Assembly: GCF_039545795.1 (NCBI RefSeq)
Contig: NZ_CP154260.1
Location: 1,059,001-1,123,000, forward strand
From: Chitinophaga niabensis
Lineage (GTDB): Bacteria; Bacteroidota; Bacteroidia; Chitinophagales; Chitinophagaceae
Reading direction: 5' to 3'
Length of the DNA stretch: 64,000 nt
Part shown: piece after piece, positions 40,741 to 49,830 of the stretch
Position numbering within the stretch: the stretch's first letter is position 1
How the letters are laid out: each line of letters starts with the position of its first letter
The notes under the pieces: model-generated
Database searches by the model: none
What the model saw: only the letters and a program-made list of their open reading frames with translations
What the model was told of the DNA's origin: nothing
Program-made: the position numbers and the translations under genes

Positions 40741-43005
40741 TTAGTCCTTGAACTTGGATTTCAGGGCTAAGAGCTTAGCCTGAAAATCATTCAATGGTGC
40801 TTCTTTCTTTTCTTTACCGCCACCCTGTGCTGGTTTTCCTGTGTTGCTGCGTTCACGTGGTTCACGTTTAGGAGCAGGCTCATTATCTTTCATGGATAAA
40901 GAGATCCTTTTACGGGCGATATCTATTTCCAGTACCGTTACCGTTACTTTCTGGTTCAGCTTCACCGCTTCATTCGGATTGCTGATGAATTTGTTGGAAA
41001 GGTGAGAGATGTGCACCAGTCCATCCTGTTTAACCCCGATATCCACGAACGCACCAAAAGCTGTGATGTTCGTTACCACGCCGGGTAAGGTCATGCCTGG
41101 TTTCACATCTTCCATGGATTTGATGCCTTCTGCATATTCAAAGATGGCTATTTCATCACGTGGGTCGCGGCTGGGTTTAGCCAATTCTTTCAGGATATCT
41201 TCCAGTGTAAGCTGGCCTACTTCTTCGCTGATGTAATCTTTTACATTGATCACCTTGCGGAGGTCTTCACGGCCCATCAGTTCTTCCACGGTACATTTCT
41301 GACCGGCAGCGATGGCTTCTACCACGGCGTAACGTTCAGGGTGAACTGCAGAGTTATCCAGCGGGTTATCGCCATGCTCAATACGGAGGAAACCCGCGCA
41401 TTGTTCAAATGCTTTTTCACCGAGGCGGGTCACTTTCTTCAATTCCTTACGGTTTTTGAAAGCGCCATTCTCTTTACGGTATTTAACGATGTTCTCTGCG
41501 AGGGAAGGACCAAGACCTGAAATATATGCCAGCAGGTGTTTGGAGGCGGTGTTAAGGTTAACACCCACCATGTTCACACAGCTTACCACAATACGGTCAA
41601 GGCTCTGTTTCAGGTGGCTCTGGTTCACATCGTGCTGGTATTGCCCTACACCGATGGATTTAGGATCTATCTTCACCAGTTCCGCCAGTGGATCTATCAG
41701 GCGCCTGCCGATAGATACGGAACCACGCACGGTCACATCATGATCAGGGAATTCTTCACGGGCTACTTCAGAAGCGGAGTACACAGAGGCACCACTTTCA
41801 TTCACCATAAACACATTCACCTTACGGCCGAAGTCGATCTTTTTGATGAACTCTTCTGTTTCACGGCCTGCCGTACCATTCCCTACGGCTATGGCAGCAA
41901 TATCATATTTATTCACCCAGTTGCGCAGCAGGTTCTCTGCATCCTGGCTTTTGTAATTCTTTTCCAGTGGATAGATCACATCATTGTCCACCATGTTGCC
42001 CTGTTCGTCCAGCGCTACTGTTTTACAACCGGTACGGTAACCGGGGTCAACGGCGATCACTGCCTTGGGGCCTAATGGCGCTGCCAGCAGTAATTGGCGG
42101 AGGTTTTCCGCAAACACTTCAATGGCTTCGGTATCTGCTTTTTCTTTTGCCGTAGCGCGGAATTCGTTTTCCAGGGAAGGACGCAGCAAACGTTTATAGG
42201 CATCTGCAGCGGCTTTGCTCACCTGCTCGCTGGCAGCATTATTACCGGTAACAAATTGTTTGTTGATGATCTCTGTTGCCTCTTCTTCAGCAGGCGTAAT
42301 GTTACCAAAGAGGATGCCTTCTGCTTCGGCGCGTAAAATGGCCAGCACCCGGTGTGAGGGGATGGAGTGGAGTTCTTCGGAAAAGTCGAAGTAATCCTTG
42401 TATTTCACACCTTCTGCTTCTTTTCCTTCAATTACTTTTGAAGTGAATACGGCAGTATTGGTAAAGAGTTTACGCAGCTTATCACGCAACTCGGCATTTT
42501 CATTGATCCATTCTGCAATAATATCCCGGGCGCCTTTGAGGGCTTCTTCGGAAGTTGCCACCTGTTCGTTGATGAAAGTTTTGGCTGTTTCATCCAGGCT
42601 GCCGTCCTGCTGATCAAAGATCAGTTTGGCCAGCGGTTCCAGTCCTTTTTCAATAGCAACGGTAGCGCGGGTTTTGCGTTTAGGCTTGTAGGGGAGGTAC
42701 ATATCCTCCAGTTCTGCGATCACCCAGCTGTTTTCCAGCTTTTCCAGCAGTTCAGGCGTCATTTTTTCCTGTTCTGTGATGGTTTTGATGATGAAAGCCC
42801 GGCGGTCGTCCACTTCTTCAAAGCGTTTCTTCAGATCCTCTACCTTGCCTATCTGTACCTCATCCAGGCTACCGGTCTGTTCTTTCCGGTAACGACTGAT
42901 AAAGGGTACGGTAGAGCCTTCAGCCAGCAGGCTCATGGTACTCTCAGCCTGCTTCATCGATATTGCCAGCTCAGCAGAAATGAGCGCCACGTGTTTCGGA
43001 TTCAT
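40741..43005 (-). CDS. tex: Tex-family RNA-binding protein with S1 domain
   Basis: A 754-residue cytoplasmic nucleic-acid-binding protein, a conserved transcription accessory factor. Tex order is clear: N-terminal helical domain (FISRYRKEQTGSLDEVQI), YqgF-like RNase-H fold (IAVDPGYRTGCKTVALDEQG), helix-hairpin-helix repeats (SKHLLAYISGLGPSLAENIV) and an S1 RNA-binding domain near 640-710 (GVVTNITAFGAFVDIGVKQD). The tail is Lys-rich. Its promoter is at 43037-43066. Confidence 0.97.
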   Translation of the reverse strand: MNPKHVALISAELAISMKQAESTMSLLAEGSTVPFISRYRKEQTGSLDEVQIGKVEDLKKRFEEVDDRRAFIIKTITEQEKMTPELLEKLENSWVIAELEDMYLPYKPKRKTRATVAIEKGLEPLAKLIFDQQDGSLDETAKTFINEQVATSEEALKGARDIIAEWINENAELRDKLRKLFTNTAVFTSKVIEGKEAEGVKYKDYFDFSEELHSIPSHRVLAILRAEAEGILFGNITPAEEEATEIINKQFVTGNNAASEQVSKAAADAYKRLLRPSLENEFRATAKEKADTEAIEVFAENLRQLLLAAPLGPKAVIAVDPGYRTGCKTVALDEQGNMVDNDVIYPLEKNYKSQDAENLLRNWVNKYDIAAIAVGNGTAGRETEEFIKKIDFGRKVNVFMVNESGASVYSASEVAREEFPDHDVTVRGSVSIGRRLIDPLAELVKIDPKSIGVGQYQHDVNQSHLKQSLDRIVVSCVNMVGVNLNTASKHLLAYISGLGPSLAENIVKYRKENGAFKNRKELKKVTRLGEKAFEQCAGFLRIEHGDNPLDNSAVHPERYAVVEAIAAGQKCTVEELMGREDLRKVINVKDYISEEVGQLTLEDILKELAKPSRDPRDEIAIFEYAEGIKSMEDVKPGMTLPGVVTNITAFGAFVDIGVKQDGLVHISHLSNKFISNPNEAVKLNQKVTVTVLEIDIARKRISLSMKDNEPAPKREPRERSNTGKPAQGGGKEKKEAPLNDFQAKLLALKSKFKD

Positions 43006-43036
43006 ATTCGTTTCTTTTGTGATTTTACTAAGGCCG

Positions 43037-43066
43037 CAAAGCTAATTAAATTGGCTTTTCTGCCAA
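43037..43066 (-). promoter_or_regulatory. Promoter of tex
   Basis: Minus-strand TTG (43066-43064), 19 bp, TAGCTTTG (43044-43037), exact TAnnTTTG. Start near 43030, leader about 25 nt. Confidence 0.8.
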
Positions 43067-43172
43067 GAAAAAGAAATTAACACTGATCCGGCCGGAAATT
43101 TGCGGAAAGGAGGATTCCTGAATTTGCATTATTTTTCCGTTTCTTAGCACAGGATCCTTAATATTTAATGTT

Positions 43173-43937
43173 ATGCAGCCGGAACAAGCCTTTAGCCGAT
43201 TATTGCAGATCATGGACGATTTACGGGAAAAATGCCCCTGGGATAAAAAACAGACCCTCCAATCGCTCCGCCAGCAAACAATCGAGGAATTGTATGAATT
43301 GACAGATGCTATCACCAACGAAGATTTTAAAGGCATCCGGGAAGAACTGGGCGACCTGCTGCTGCATATTGTTTTCTATGCCAAAATAGGTACTGAACAG
43401 CAACAGTTTACCATTACAGACGTGATCACGGGCATCTGCGATAAGCTGGTAGCCCGCCATCCGCATATTTACGGGGATGTGAAAGTGGAAAATGAAGAAG
43501 ATGTAAAACGCAACTGGGAAAGATTAAAACTTAAGGAAGGAAAGAAATCCGTGCTCAGCGGTGTACCTGTTTCCCTGCCCGCATTGGTGAAATCTATGCG
43601 CCTCCAGGAAAAGGCCAAACAGGTTGGTTTTGAGTGGGACACCCGGGAGCAGGTATGGGATAAAGTAGAAGAAGAAACAAAGGAGTTGACAGAAGCAGTG
43701 GAATTGGACGATAAAGACGAAATGGAGGCCGAATTCGGGGATCTGCTCTTTGCTTTGGTGAACTATAGCCGCTTCCTGAAAATAGACGCGGAAAACGCCC
43801 TGGAACGCACAAATAAGAAATTCATCCGCCGGTTCTCCCGGATGGAAGTAATGGCAGCAGATGAAGGAAAACGGCTGGATGAAATGAGCCTCACTGAAAT
43901 GGATGGCTTATGGAATAAAGTAAAGGAAGAGGAATAA
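43173..43937 (+). CDS. mazG: MazG nucleoside triphosphate pyrophosphohydrolase
   Basis: A 254-residue two-domain MazG. The first domain has EKCPWDKKQTLQSLRQQTIE and the metal-binding ExxE...ExxD pattern in EELYELTDA and REELGDLLLH. The second repeats it with EETKELTEAVELDD and EAEFGDLLFALVN. It hydrolyses NTPs to NMP and pyrophosphate, clearing damaged nucleotides or tuning ppGpp. It stops 4 bp before the large kinase gene, so they are co-transcribed. Confidence 0.95.
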   Translation: MQPEQAFSRLLQIMDDLREKCPWDKKQTLQSLRQQTIEELYELTDAITNEDFKGIREELGDLLLHIVFYAKIGTEQQQFTITDVITGICDKLVARHPHIYGDVKVENEEDVKRNWERLKLKEGKKSVLSGVPVSLPALVKSMRLQEKAKQVGFEWDTREQVWDKVEEETKELTEAVELDDKDEMEAEFGDLLFALVNYSRFLKIDAENALERTNKKFIRRFSRMEVMAADEGKRLDEMSLTEMDGLWNKVKEEE

Positions 43938-43941
43938 CATT

Positions 43942-46900
43942 ATGCTCGATATCAAGGAAATAAGGCTGTTCATCCTCCGTAACGGTTACCTGCTGATCAT
44001 AGCAGCATGGCTGTTCACGTTTGCCTTCCTGTTCAATAATTACTGGAGTTACTACTCTTCCCCCCACGGTGTGCAGCGCAGCCTGGAAAGTGATATCCGC
44101 AGCCGCCAGAAAGCCTTTAACGAACTGTCCGCAGATACGGCCCTCGTTAAAAAGCTCATGGATGGCACCTATTCGGAAGAAACACTGAAATCCATTTATG
44201 ACGAGAACTATTTTGTTTTCGGGTACGATTCTGTAGCCATTGGTTACCGGATGGTGTTCTGGAGCACAAATACTGTACAGCCGCCCGTTTTTGAAGGTTT
44301 ACATGCGGGCGTTACCTTCCGCAAACTACCCAATGGTTATTATGTAATGCTCTGCCATCCTTTGGAGCAGGGTAAATATTTAATAGGCCTCATTCCCGTA
44401 AAGCAGGAGTATGCCATCAACAACGATTACCTGGGCAGCCAGTTCTACGGGCGTTCTGCCATAGGGGAGGAGTATGCCATCAATGTACGCCCGCCCGGTT
44501 TGCCGGTGCTGGACCTGAATGAGCGTATCCTTTTTTACCTGCATTACGATCCTGCCAAATCAGACCCGGCCCCCAGCCTGGTAAGTGTATTGCTGCTGGT
44601 GGTAGGCTGCATCTTCGTACTCATTTTTATTAACCTCTTTGCCACACTGCTGGCAAAAAGCCTTACGCCGCTCTGGGGATTCCTCTTTCTCCTGGGCATT
44701 GTGCTGCTGTTCCGGTTCCTCAGTTACGTGTACAATTTCCCGATGGACCTCAGCACACTTAATCTCTTCAAGTCCATCATCTATGCAAAGGACGAAGTGT
44801 TCCGGTCTTTGGGAGACCTTTTGCTGAACGTGCTCCTGGCTTTCTGGCTCATCCTCTTTTTCCGCCAGCATGTGCGCACCATCCATCCCCCGGTATTAAG
44901 GGAAAGATGGCAGCGCTGGCTGATCATTGGTATTGCGGGACTGATGATGTTCATTGCAGGCCAGTTCCTGCTGGATCTGATCCGCAGTCTGGTTATAGAC
45001 TCCAACATCTCCTATGATGTAACCAACTTTTTCAGTCTGAATGAATACAGTGTGATAGGCAGCATGAGCCTTGGTTTCATCGCTATCAGCTTTTTATTCT
45101 TCTCGCAGATCGTGAACTACCTGCTGAACCAGCTTACGGATTTTCAATACCGCAGTAAATATATTTCCCTGGCTGTAGTAGGACTGGTATGGCTGGCTTT
45201 CCGTTTTAACAAGCCTGACCTGAGTACTTCCATTGTGTTCATGTTCTGGCTGTTAGGATATGTATTGCTGCTGGACCTCCTGGAGCGCCGTTTCAGCGAG
45301 GGTTCCTCTACTTTGCCCTTTATTGTGTGGATGCTGACGATGACCATCACTACTTCCGCAGTGCTTATTTACTATAATAACCAGAAGGAACTGGAGCAGC
45401 GGGAACGGGTAGCCAAAAACATCTCGCGGCAGCGGGACCCTTATATGGAAACCCTGCTGAATGATGCCGGGGAGCGGCTTACAAAGGATCCCTTTGTCCG
45501 GCAGTTTTTCCTGGAACGCACCCAGGATTATAAAATGATGCTGGAAAGAACACTGGAGGATAAATATTTCTCCCGTTATCTCAGCCGTTATGATGTATCC
45601 TTTTATACGTTTGATGAAGAAGGGCAATCCCTGTATAACCATGATTCCACCACGCTGGATGAATTGAACAAACGCATCATGGTGGATAGCAGGCTGCCGC
45701 ATGTAATGGGTACAGATCTTTACTATGATGAAAGAAGTTTTAATGACTACAGTTATATCGGCAAGAAAGAATTCACCCGGTTTGGTGATACGGTTTCAGG
45801 TTATCTTTTTTACGAAGTAAGATCACAACCGGAAACGCAGCGGCCGGACAGGTTGTATCCTGAACTGCTGATAGAGAGCGGGTTACAGACCCCCGACCAG
45901 CAATACGTGGAACTGTATTCCTATGCGGTATACGATAAAGGGAACCTGGTAAGCAATCACAACAACTATCCATTCAAAGTAAAATTATCGCCATCAGAAA
46001 TGCCTGCGGCGGACATCGTTTTCCGGGAGGAGAACGGATATTCCCTGCTCTACTTCAAAGCCTCGAGAGATAAGCTGGTGGTAGTGGTGAAGCCTACCAG
46101 GAACTTCCTGGAATTCATCACGCTCTTTGCCTACATGTTCTGTCTCTTCCTGCTGATCATTGGTATTTACAGCCTGCTCGATCTGCTGATCAAAGCGCGG
46201 TTGCGGATCTCCAACCTTACCGCTACGATGAAGCTGAGCATCCGTACCAAAGTGCAGAGCACGATCATCTTTGCAGTAGTGTTCTCTTTCCTGTCACTGG
46301 GGATAGCTACCATCCTTTTCTTTATCAGCCGCTACAGGGCGGAGAATGCGGAAAAACTGAGCAATACGGTGAATGGCATTGCCAAGGATATAGAAGATGT
46401 GTTCTATGAACAGCGGATGTTTGATGAGATGGATATGATCTATGATTCCATCTTCTTAAAAAGTTTATCCGGCCGTATCAGTGAAATTGCAACAGAACAT
46501 AATGTTGATCTGAATATCTATGATAACGCAGGCAGGCTGCAACTTTCAGCGCAGCCGCTGATGGTGGAAAAGGGGCTGCTTTCCGAGTCCATGAACCCTG
46601 TGGCTTTCTACCAGTTGTCCAAACTGAATAAGATCCAGTTCATCCAGGAGGAGCAGATCGGTACTATGAAGTATATCAGTGGTTACATTCCGCTGCGGGA
46701 TAAAGGAGGGGTGTTTGCTTACCTGAATGCTCCCTATTTTGCCACGCAAACGGAATTGAACCAGCAGATCTCCACCTTCCTGGTGGCCCTGATCAATATC
46801 AACGCTTTCATTTTCCTGATAGCAGGATTGCTGGTGTTATTAATCTCCAATACCATCACCAAATCTTTCTCGCTGATCACGGAAAAGATCCGGAACGTGA

Positions 46901-47697
46901 ACCTGGGGCAGCATAATGACGTGATAGAATGGAATAAAGAAGATGAAATAGGCATGCTGGTGAAGGAATACAATAAGATGGTGCAGAAGCTGGAAGTGAG
47001 TGCGGCCATGCTGGCTAAAAGCGAGCGGGAAGGAGCCTGGCGGGAAATGGCACGGCAGGTGGCGCATGAGATCAAGAATCCGCTTACGCCTATGAAGCTA
47101 AGCATTCAATATCTGCAGCGGGCTATTGCCAATGATTCTCCTGATGTAAAGGCACTCTCTAAAAATGTGGCCGGTACATTGGTGGAACAGATAGATCACT
47201 TAGCCAACATCGCTTCGGACTTTGCGGCATTTGCCCAGATCGGTAAAGGTAATAATGAGAAATTCTCCCTGAGTGAGGTGCTGCAATCAGTTACAGGTTT
47301 GTATATGAGCAACCCGGAGATCAATATCTATTTTGAAAGGCAGGAGAAACCCTACCTGGTAGATGCGGATAAAACACAGATCAACCGTTTATTCACCAAC
47401 CTGGTGCAGAATGCTGTTCAGGCTATTCCGGAAGGCCGGGAGGGGCATGTGGTGATCAGTGTGAAAGACGAAGGGGAGAACGCGGTGATTGTGGAAGTGA
47501 TAGATAATGGACATGGTATACCTGTGGAAGTGCAACCCAAGATCTTTGTGCCCAACTTTACAACAAAATCATCCGGTACTGGATTGGGGCTGGCCATGTG
47601 CAGGAATATTGTGGAGCAGGCGAGGGGAGAGATCTGGTTCAGAACTACTCCGGGAGTTGGTACTACCTTCTTTGTGAAGTTACCTTTAGTTAGTTGA
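43942..47697 (+). CDS. Large NtrY-like membrane histidine kinase
   Basis: A 1251-residue sensor kinase. It has an N-terminal membrane helix (about 17-35), a periplasmic domain to about 200, a run of seven or eight membrane segments to about 480, a second extracytoplasmic region, two more helices near 730 and 780, a further sensor domain and a HAMP-like region. The kinase core shows the phospho-His motif MARQVAHEIKNPLTPMKLSI and the HATPase motifs NLVQNAVQAIPEG, DNGHGIP and SSGTGLGLAM. The kinase part is of NtrY type. No response regulator lies beside it. Confidence 0.9.
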   Translation: MLDIKEIRLFILRNGYLLIIAAWLFTFAFLFNNYWSYYSSPHGVQRSLESDIRSRQKAFNELSADTALVKKLMDGTYSEETLKSIYDENYFVFGYDSVAIGYRMVFWSTNTVQPPVFEGLHAGVTFRKLPNGYYVMLCHPLEQGKYLIGLIPVKQEYAINNDYLGSQFYGRSAIGEEYAINVRPPGLPVLDLNERILFYLHYDPAKSDPAPSLVSVLLLVVGCIFVLIFINLFATLLAKSLTPLWGFLFLLGIVLLFRFLSYVYNFPMDLSTLNLFKSIIYAKDEVFRSLGDLLLNVLLAFWLILFFRQHVRTIHPPVLRERWQRWLIIGIAGLMMFIAGQFLLDLIRSLVIDSNISYDVTNFFSLNEYSVIGSMSLGFIAISFLFFSQIVNYLLNQLTDFQYRSKYISLAVVGLVWLAFRFNKPDLSTSIVFMFWLLGYVLLLDLLERRFSEGSSTLPFIVWMLTMTITTSAVLIYYNNQKELEQRERVAKNISRQRDPYMETLLNDAGERLTKDPFVRQFFLERTQDYKMMLERTLEDKYFSRYLSRYDVSFYTFDEEGQSLYNHDSTTLDELNKRIMVDSRLPHVMGTDLYYDERSFNDYSYIGKKEFTRFGDTVSGYLFYEVRSQPETQRPDRLYPELLIESGLQTPDQQYVELYSYAVYDKGNLVSNHNNYPFKVKLSPSEMPAADIVFREENGYSLLYFKASRDKLVVVVKPTRNFLEFITLFAYMFCLFLLIIGIYSLLDLLIKARLRISNLTATMKLSIRTKVQSTIIFAVVFSFLSLGIATILFFISRYRAENAEKLSNTVNGIAKDIEDVFYEQRMFDEMDMIYDSIFLKSLSGRISEIATEHNVDLNIYDNAGRLQLSAQPLMVEKGLLSESMNPVAFYQLSKLNKIQFIQEEQIGTMKYISGYIPLRDKGGVFAYLNAPYFATQTELNQQISTFLVALININAFIFLIAGLLVLLISNTITKSFSLITEKIRNVNLGQHNDVIEWNKEDEIGMLVKEYNKMVQKLEVSAAMLAKSEREGAWREMARQVAHEIKNPLTPMKLSIQYLQRAIANDSPDVKALSKNVAGTLVEQIDHLANIASDFAAFAQIGKGNNEKFSLSEVLQSVTGLYMSNPEINIYFERQEKPYLVDADKTQINRLFTNLVQNAVQAIPEGREGHVVISVKDEGENAVIVEVIDNGHGIPVEVQPKIFVPNFTTKSSGTGLGLAMCRNIVEQARGEIWFRTTPGVGTTFFVKLPLVS

Positions 47698-47720
47698 TTG
47701 GGGGGTATCTATGGCTCAAC

Positions 47721-47764
47721 CATGGGCCATCCATGGGCCATCCCCGGAGCATCCCCGGGCCATC
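47721..47764. repeat. Four tandem copies of an 11-bp repeat
   Basis: CATGGGCCATC (47721-47731), CATGGGCCATC (47732-47742), CCCGGAGCATC (47743-47753), CCCGGGCCATC (47754-47764). The first two are identical and the others diverge only in the first half. Non-coding, between two convergent genes. Confidence 0.85.
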
Positions 47765-47810
47765 TCTGTGTTATCTTCGGAGCAGCATTGGGAATGCAAT
47801 CTTTATATAT

Positions 47811-47846
47811 AAAAAAAGATGGTGATCTCCCGACCACCATCTTTAC
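47811..47846. terminator. Terminator between the NtrY-like kinase and plsX
   Basis: AAAGATGGTG (47815-47824) pairs with CACCATCTTT (47835-47844), with A-runs on the left side that become a T-run for the plsX transcript on the minus strand. Confidence 0.75.
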
Positions 47847-47867
47847 AAATATCATCATTTCTTAAGC

Positions 47868-48824
47868 TTAATTCTCTTTTGCTACTTCTACAAAGCTCTC
47901 CCTGATCTTATCCATCAGTTTGCTTTCTATCATCTGCTGGGCTGTTTTGATCATGTTTTTGAAAGCTTCCGATCTGGCAATACCGTGACCAATGATCACT
48001 GGCTCAGCCACACCCAGAACAGGGGTACCGCCATATTGCTCATGATCGAAACGGTCCATGTATTCATCCTTGATATTGCGTCTTACCGCCACATCATGGA
48101 AGGACTCTGCCATTTTTAGTACCACATTGCCGGTAAAACCTTCACAAACGATCACATCCACGGTTTCTTTGAAGATATCCCTTCCTTCTACGTTGCCGAT
48201 GAAGTTCAGTAAAGTGTTCTCTTTCAGCAGGGGGTAGGTGGCTTGTGCCAGGAGGTTACCTTTTCCTTCTTCCTCACCAATGTTCAGCAATCCAACCCTT
48301 GGCGTGGCAGTGCCCATGATGTACTGGGAGTAGAGGGAACCAAGAATGGCGAACTGCACCAGGTTTTCCGGTTTGCAATCCGCATTGATCCCTACGTCCA
48401 GTAACAGGCCATTTGAGCCGTCTTCCCTTGGTAAGATGGTGGAAATAGTGGGGCGTTGAACGCCCGGAATGAGTTTGATGGAGTATATGGCACCCACCAT
48501 CATAGCGCCGGTATTGCCCGCGCTGATGAATGCATCTACTTTTTTACTTTGCAGGAGGTGAAAGCCGATGGAGATAGAAGATTGCGGCTTTTCTTTCAGT
48601 GCTTTGGTAGGATGTTCATTCATCCCGATCACCTGGGACGAATGAACAACTGTATATCTTGACTGGTCTAACCGGGCATCCGAAATTAACGGTGCTAAGG
48701 CCTGCTCATCACCTATCAATACAAGATGCACTTCCGGTGCAGCGTTGTCTAAAAATAATCTTACTCCTTTTACTGCTTCTGCGGGTGCATAGTCGCCACC
48801 CATCATATCTAGCCCGATTCTCAT
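47868..48824 (-). CDS. plsX: Phosphate acyltransferase PlsX
   Basis: A 318-residue enzyme that makes acyl-phosphate from acyl-ACP for phospholipid synthesis. It starts with RIGLDMMGGDYAPAEAVKG and has the family signatures SAGNTGAMMVGAIY, DVGINADCKPENLVQFA and CEGFTGNVVLKMAES. It is third in the conserved yceD-rpmF-plsX operon. fabH, often next, is not found here. Confidence 0.97.
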   Translation of the reverse strand: MRIGLDMMGGDYAPAEAVKGVRLFLDNAAPEVHLVLIGDEQALAPLISDARLDQSRYTVVHSSQVIGMNEHPTKALKEKPQSSISIGFHLLQSKKVDAFISAGNTGAMMVGAIYSIKLIPGVQRPTISTILPREDGSNGLLLDVGINADCKPENLVQFAILGSLYSQYIMGTATPRVGLLNIGEEEGKGNLLAQATYPLLKENTLLNFIGNVEGRDIFKETVDVIVCEGFTGNVVLKMAESFHDVAVRRNIKDEYMDRFDHEQYGGTPVLGVAEPVIIGHGIARSEAFKNMIKTAQQMIESKLMDKIRESFVEVAKEN

Positions 48825-48872
48825 GAACTTTATTTTGTCTAGTTAGCTCGGGTGTAAAATTAGTAAAAATTA

Positions 48873-49067
48873 TTATTTAGCAGCAGCTTGTTTTTCCAAA
48901 ACAACTTTTCCTTTGTAGAACAGTTTGTTTTCTACCCAATGTGCGCGATGTCTCAGATGCGCTTCACCGGTTACGCTGTCTGTACTTAAAGTTTCAGCGA
49001 AAGCCTTGTAATGCGTTCTTCTCTTAGCTGATCTTTGCTGCGAATGTCTACGTTTAGGATTCGGCAT
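48873..49067 (-). CDS. rpmF: 50S ribosomal protein L32
   Basis: A 64-residue basic ribosomal protein, MPNPKRRHSQQRSAKRRTHY, with the L32 layout but no C-x-x-C zinc motif, as in many Bacteroidota. It lies between yceD and plsX, the usual place. Confidence 0.95.
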   Translation of the reverse strand: MPNPKRRHSQQRSAKRRTHYKAFAETLSTDSVTGEAHLRHRAHWVENKLFYKGKVVLEKQAAAK

Positions 49068-49099
49068 TTTATTTGAATTTTAATTGTCCGTTTTTAAAA

Positions 49100-49636
49100 T
49101 TAATTGTCTCTGAATTTTTCCAATCCTTTCCAGATCGGGTTTGTTTTGTCTTCGCCCTGTTCTTTCATCTTGTCCAGCATTTCAAGAACCTTCGGATCAC
49201 AACCGCTTTTGCCGTTTGCATCATCCGGATGGATGCGCTGCATCGGGAAGCTCAGGTTGATGAATTCGTACACAAAATCCGCTACGTTCAGGTGTGATTC
49301 CGTCCTTGGGATGTATGTAACATCCGGATCTTCATCCCCATTCATCTCCTCCGGATTTTCCACCAGTTTTACAACCTGGTTGAAATCGTCCCACAACTGC
49401 AGTTCGAATGGTTGCCCGCAACGATCGCAAACAACAGTTGCTGTACCGCCAACTTCGAATTTCAGCAAAAAGAAGTTACTTTTCTTATCAAATTGTAACT
49501 TTACGGTAGCGTTACAATTCGAGAAATCCTGTTGACCATAGTTTTCAAAGAAACTGTCAGTGATCTGGTATTGGAATGTGTGCACTCCGGGCGTCAGACC
49601 TACAAAAGCTATGTCGAATTCGCGGAGATGCTTCAT
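49100..49636 (-). CDS. YceD/DUF177 family protein
   Basis: A 178-residue protein of the DUF177 family, needed in other bacteria for 23S rRNA accumulation. It shows the two-Cys motif VVCDRCGQPFELQL and the C-terminal DPKVLEMLDKMKEQ...NPIWKGLEKF. It is first in the operon with rpmF and plsX, 32 bp before the L32 start. Promoter at 49666-49695. Confidence 0.92.
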   Translation of the reverse strand: MKHLREFDIAFVGLTPGVHTFQYQITDSFFENYGQQDFSNCNATVKLQFDKKSNFFLLKFEVGGTATVVCDRCGQPFELQLWDDFNQVVKLVENPEEMNGDEDPDVTYIPRTESHLNVADFVYEFINLSFPMQRIHPDDANGKSGCDPKVLEMLDKMKEQGEDKTNPIWKGLEKFRDN

Positions 49637-49665
49637 ATCAAATAAACCTCACTTTTAGAGGGATG

Positions 49666-49695
49666 CAAAGGTAATAAAATATTTCCAAAAGCAAA
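49666..49695 (-). promoter_or_regulatory. Promoter of the yceD-rpmF-plsX operon
   Basis: Minus-strand TTTG (49695-49692), 18 bp, TACCTTTG (49673-49666), exact TAnnTTTG. Start near 49660, leader about 24 nt. Confidence 0.8.
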
Positions 49696-49830
49696 AATTT
49701 CCTACTTTTGCTGATAGTCAACCGATAATTATATATAAAAATTTATAAAAATGTCAGATATTTACTGATAAGCACTTGTGTTAATTTTGTAACTTCATAT
49801 CCGCATGAATAAATTCCGAATGAATGCCTT

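Noticed and set aside
41536..42075. 179-residue frame on the plus strand
   Set aside because: Antisense shadow of tex.
47721..47764. CRISPR-like array
   Set aside because: The units are 11 bp and contiguous with no spacers, and no cas genes are near.
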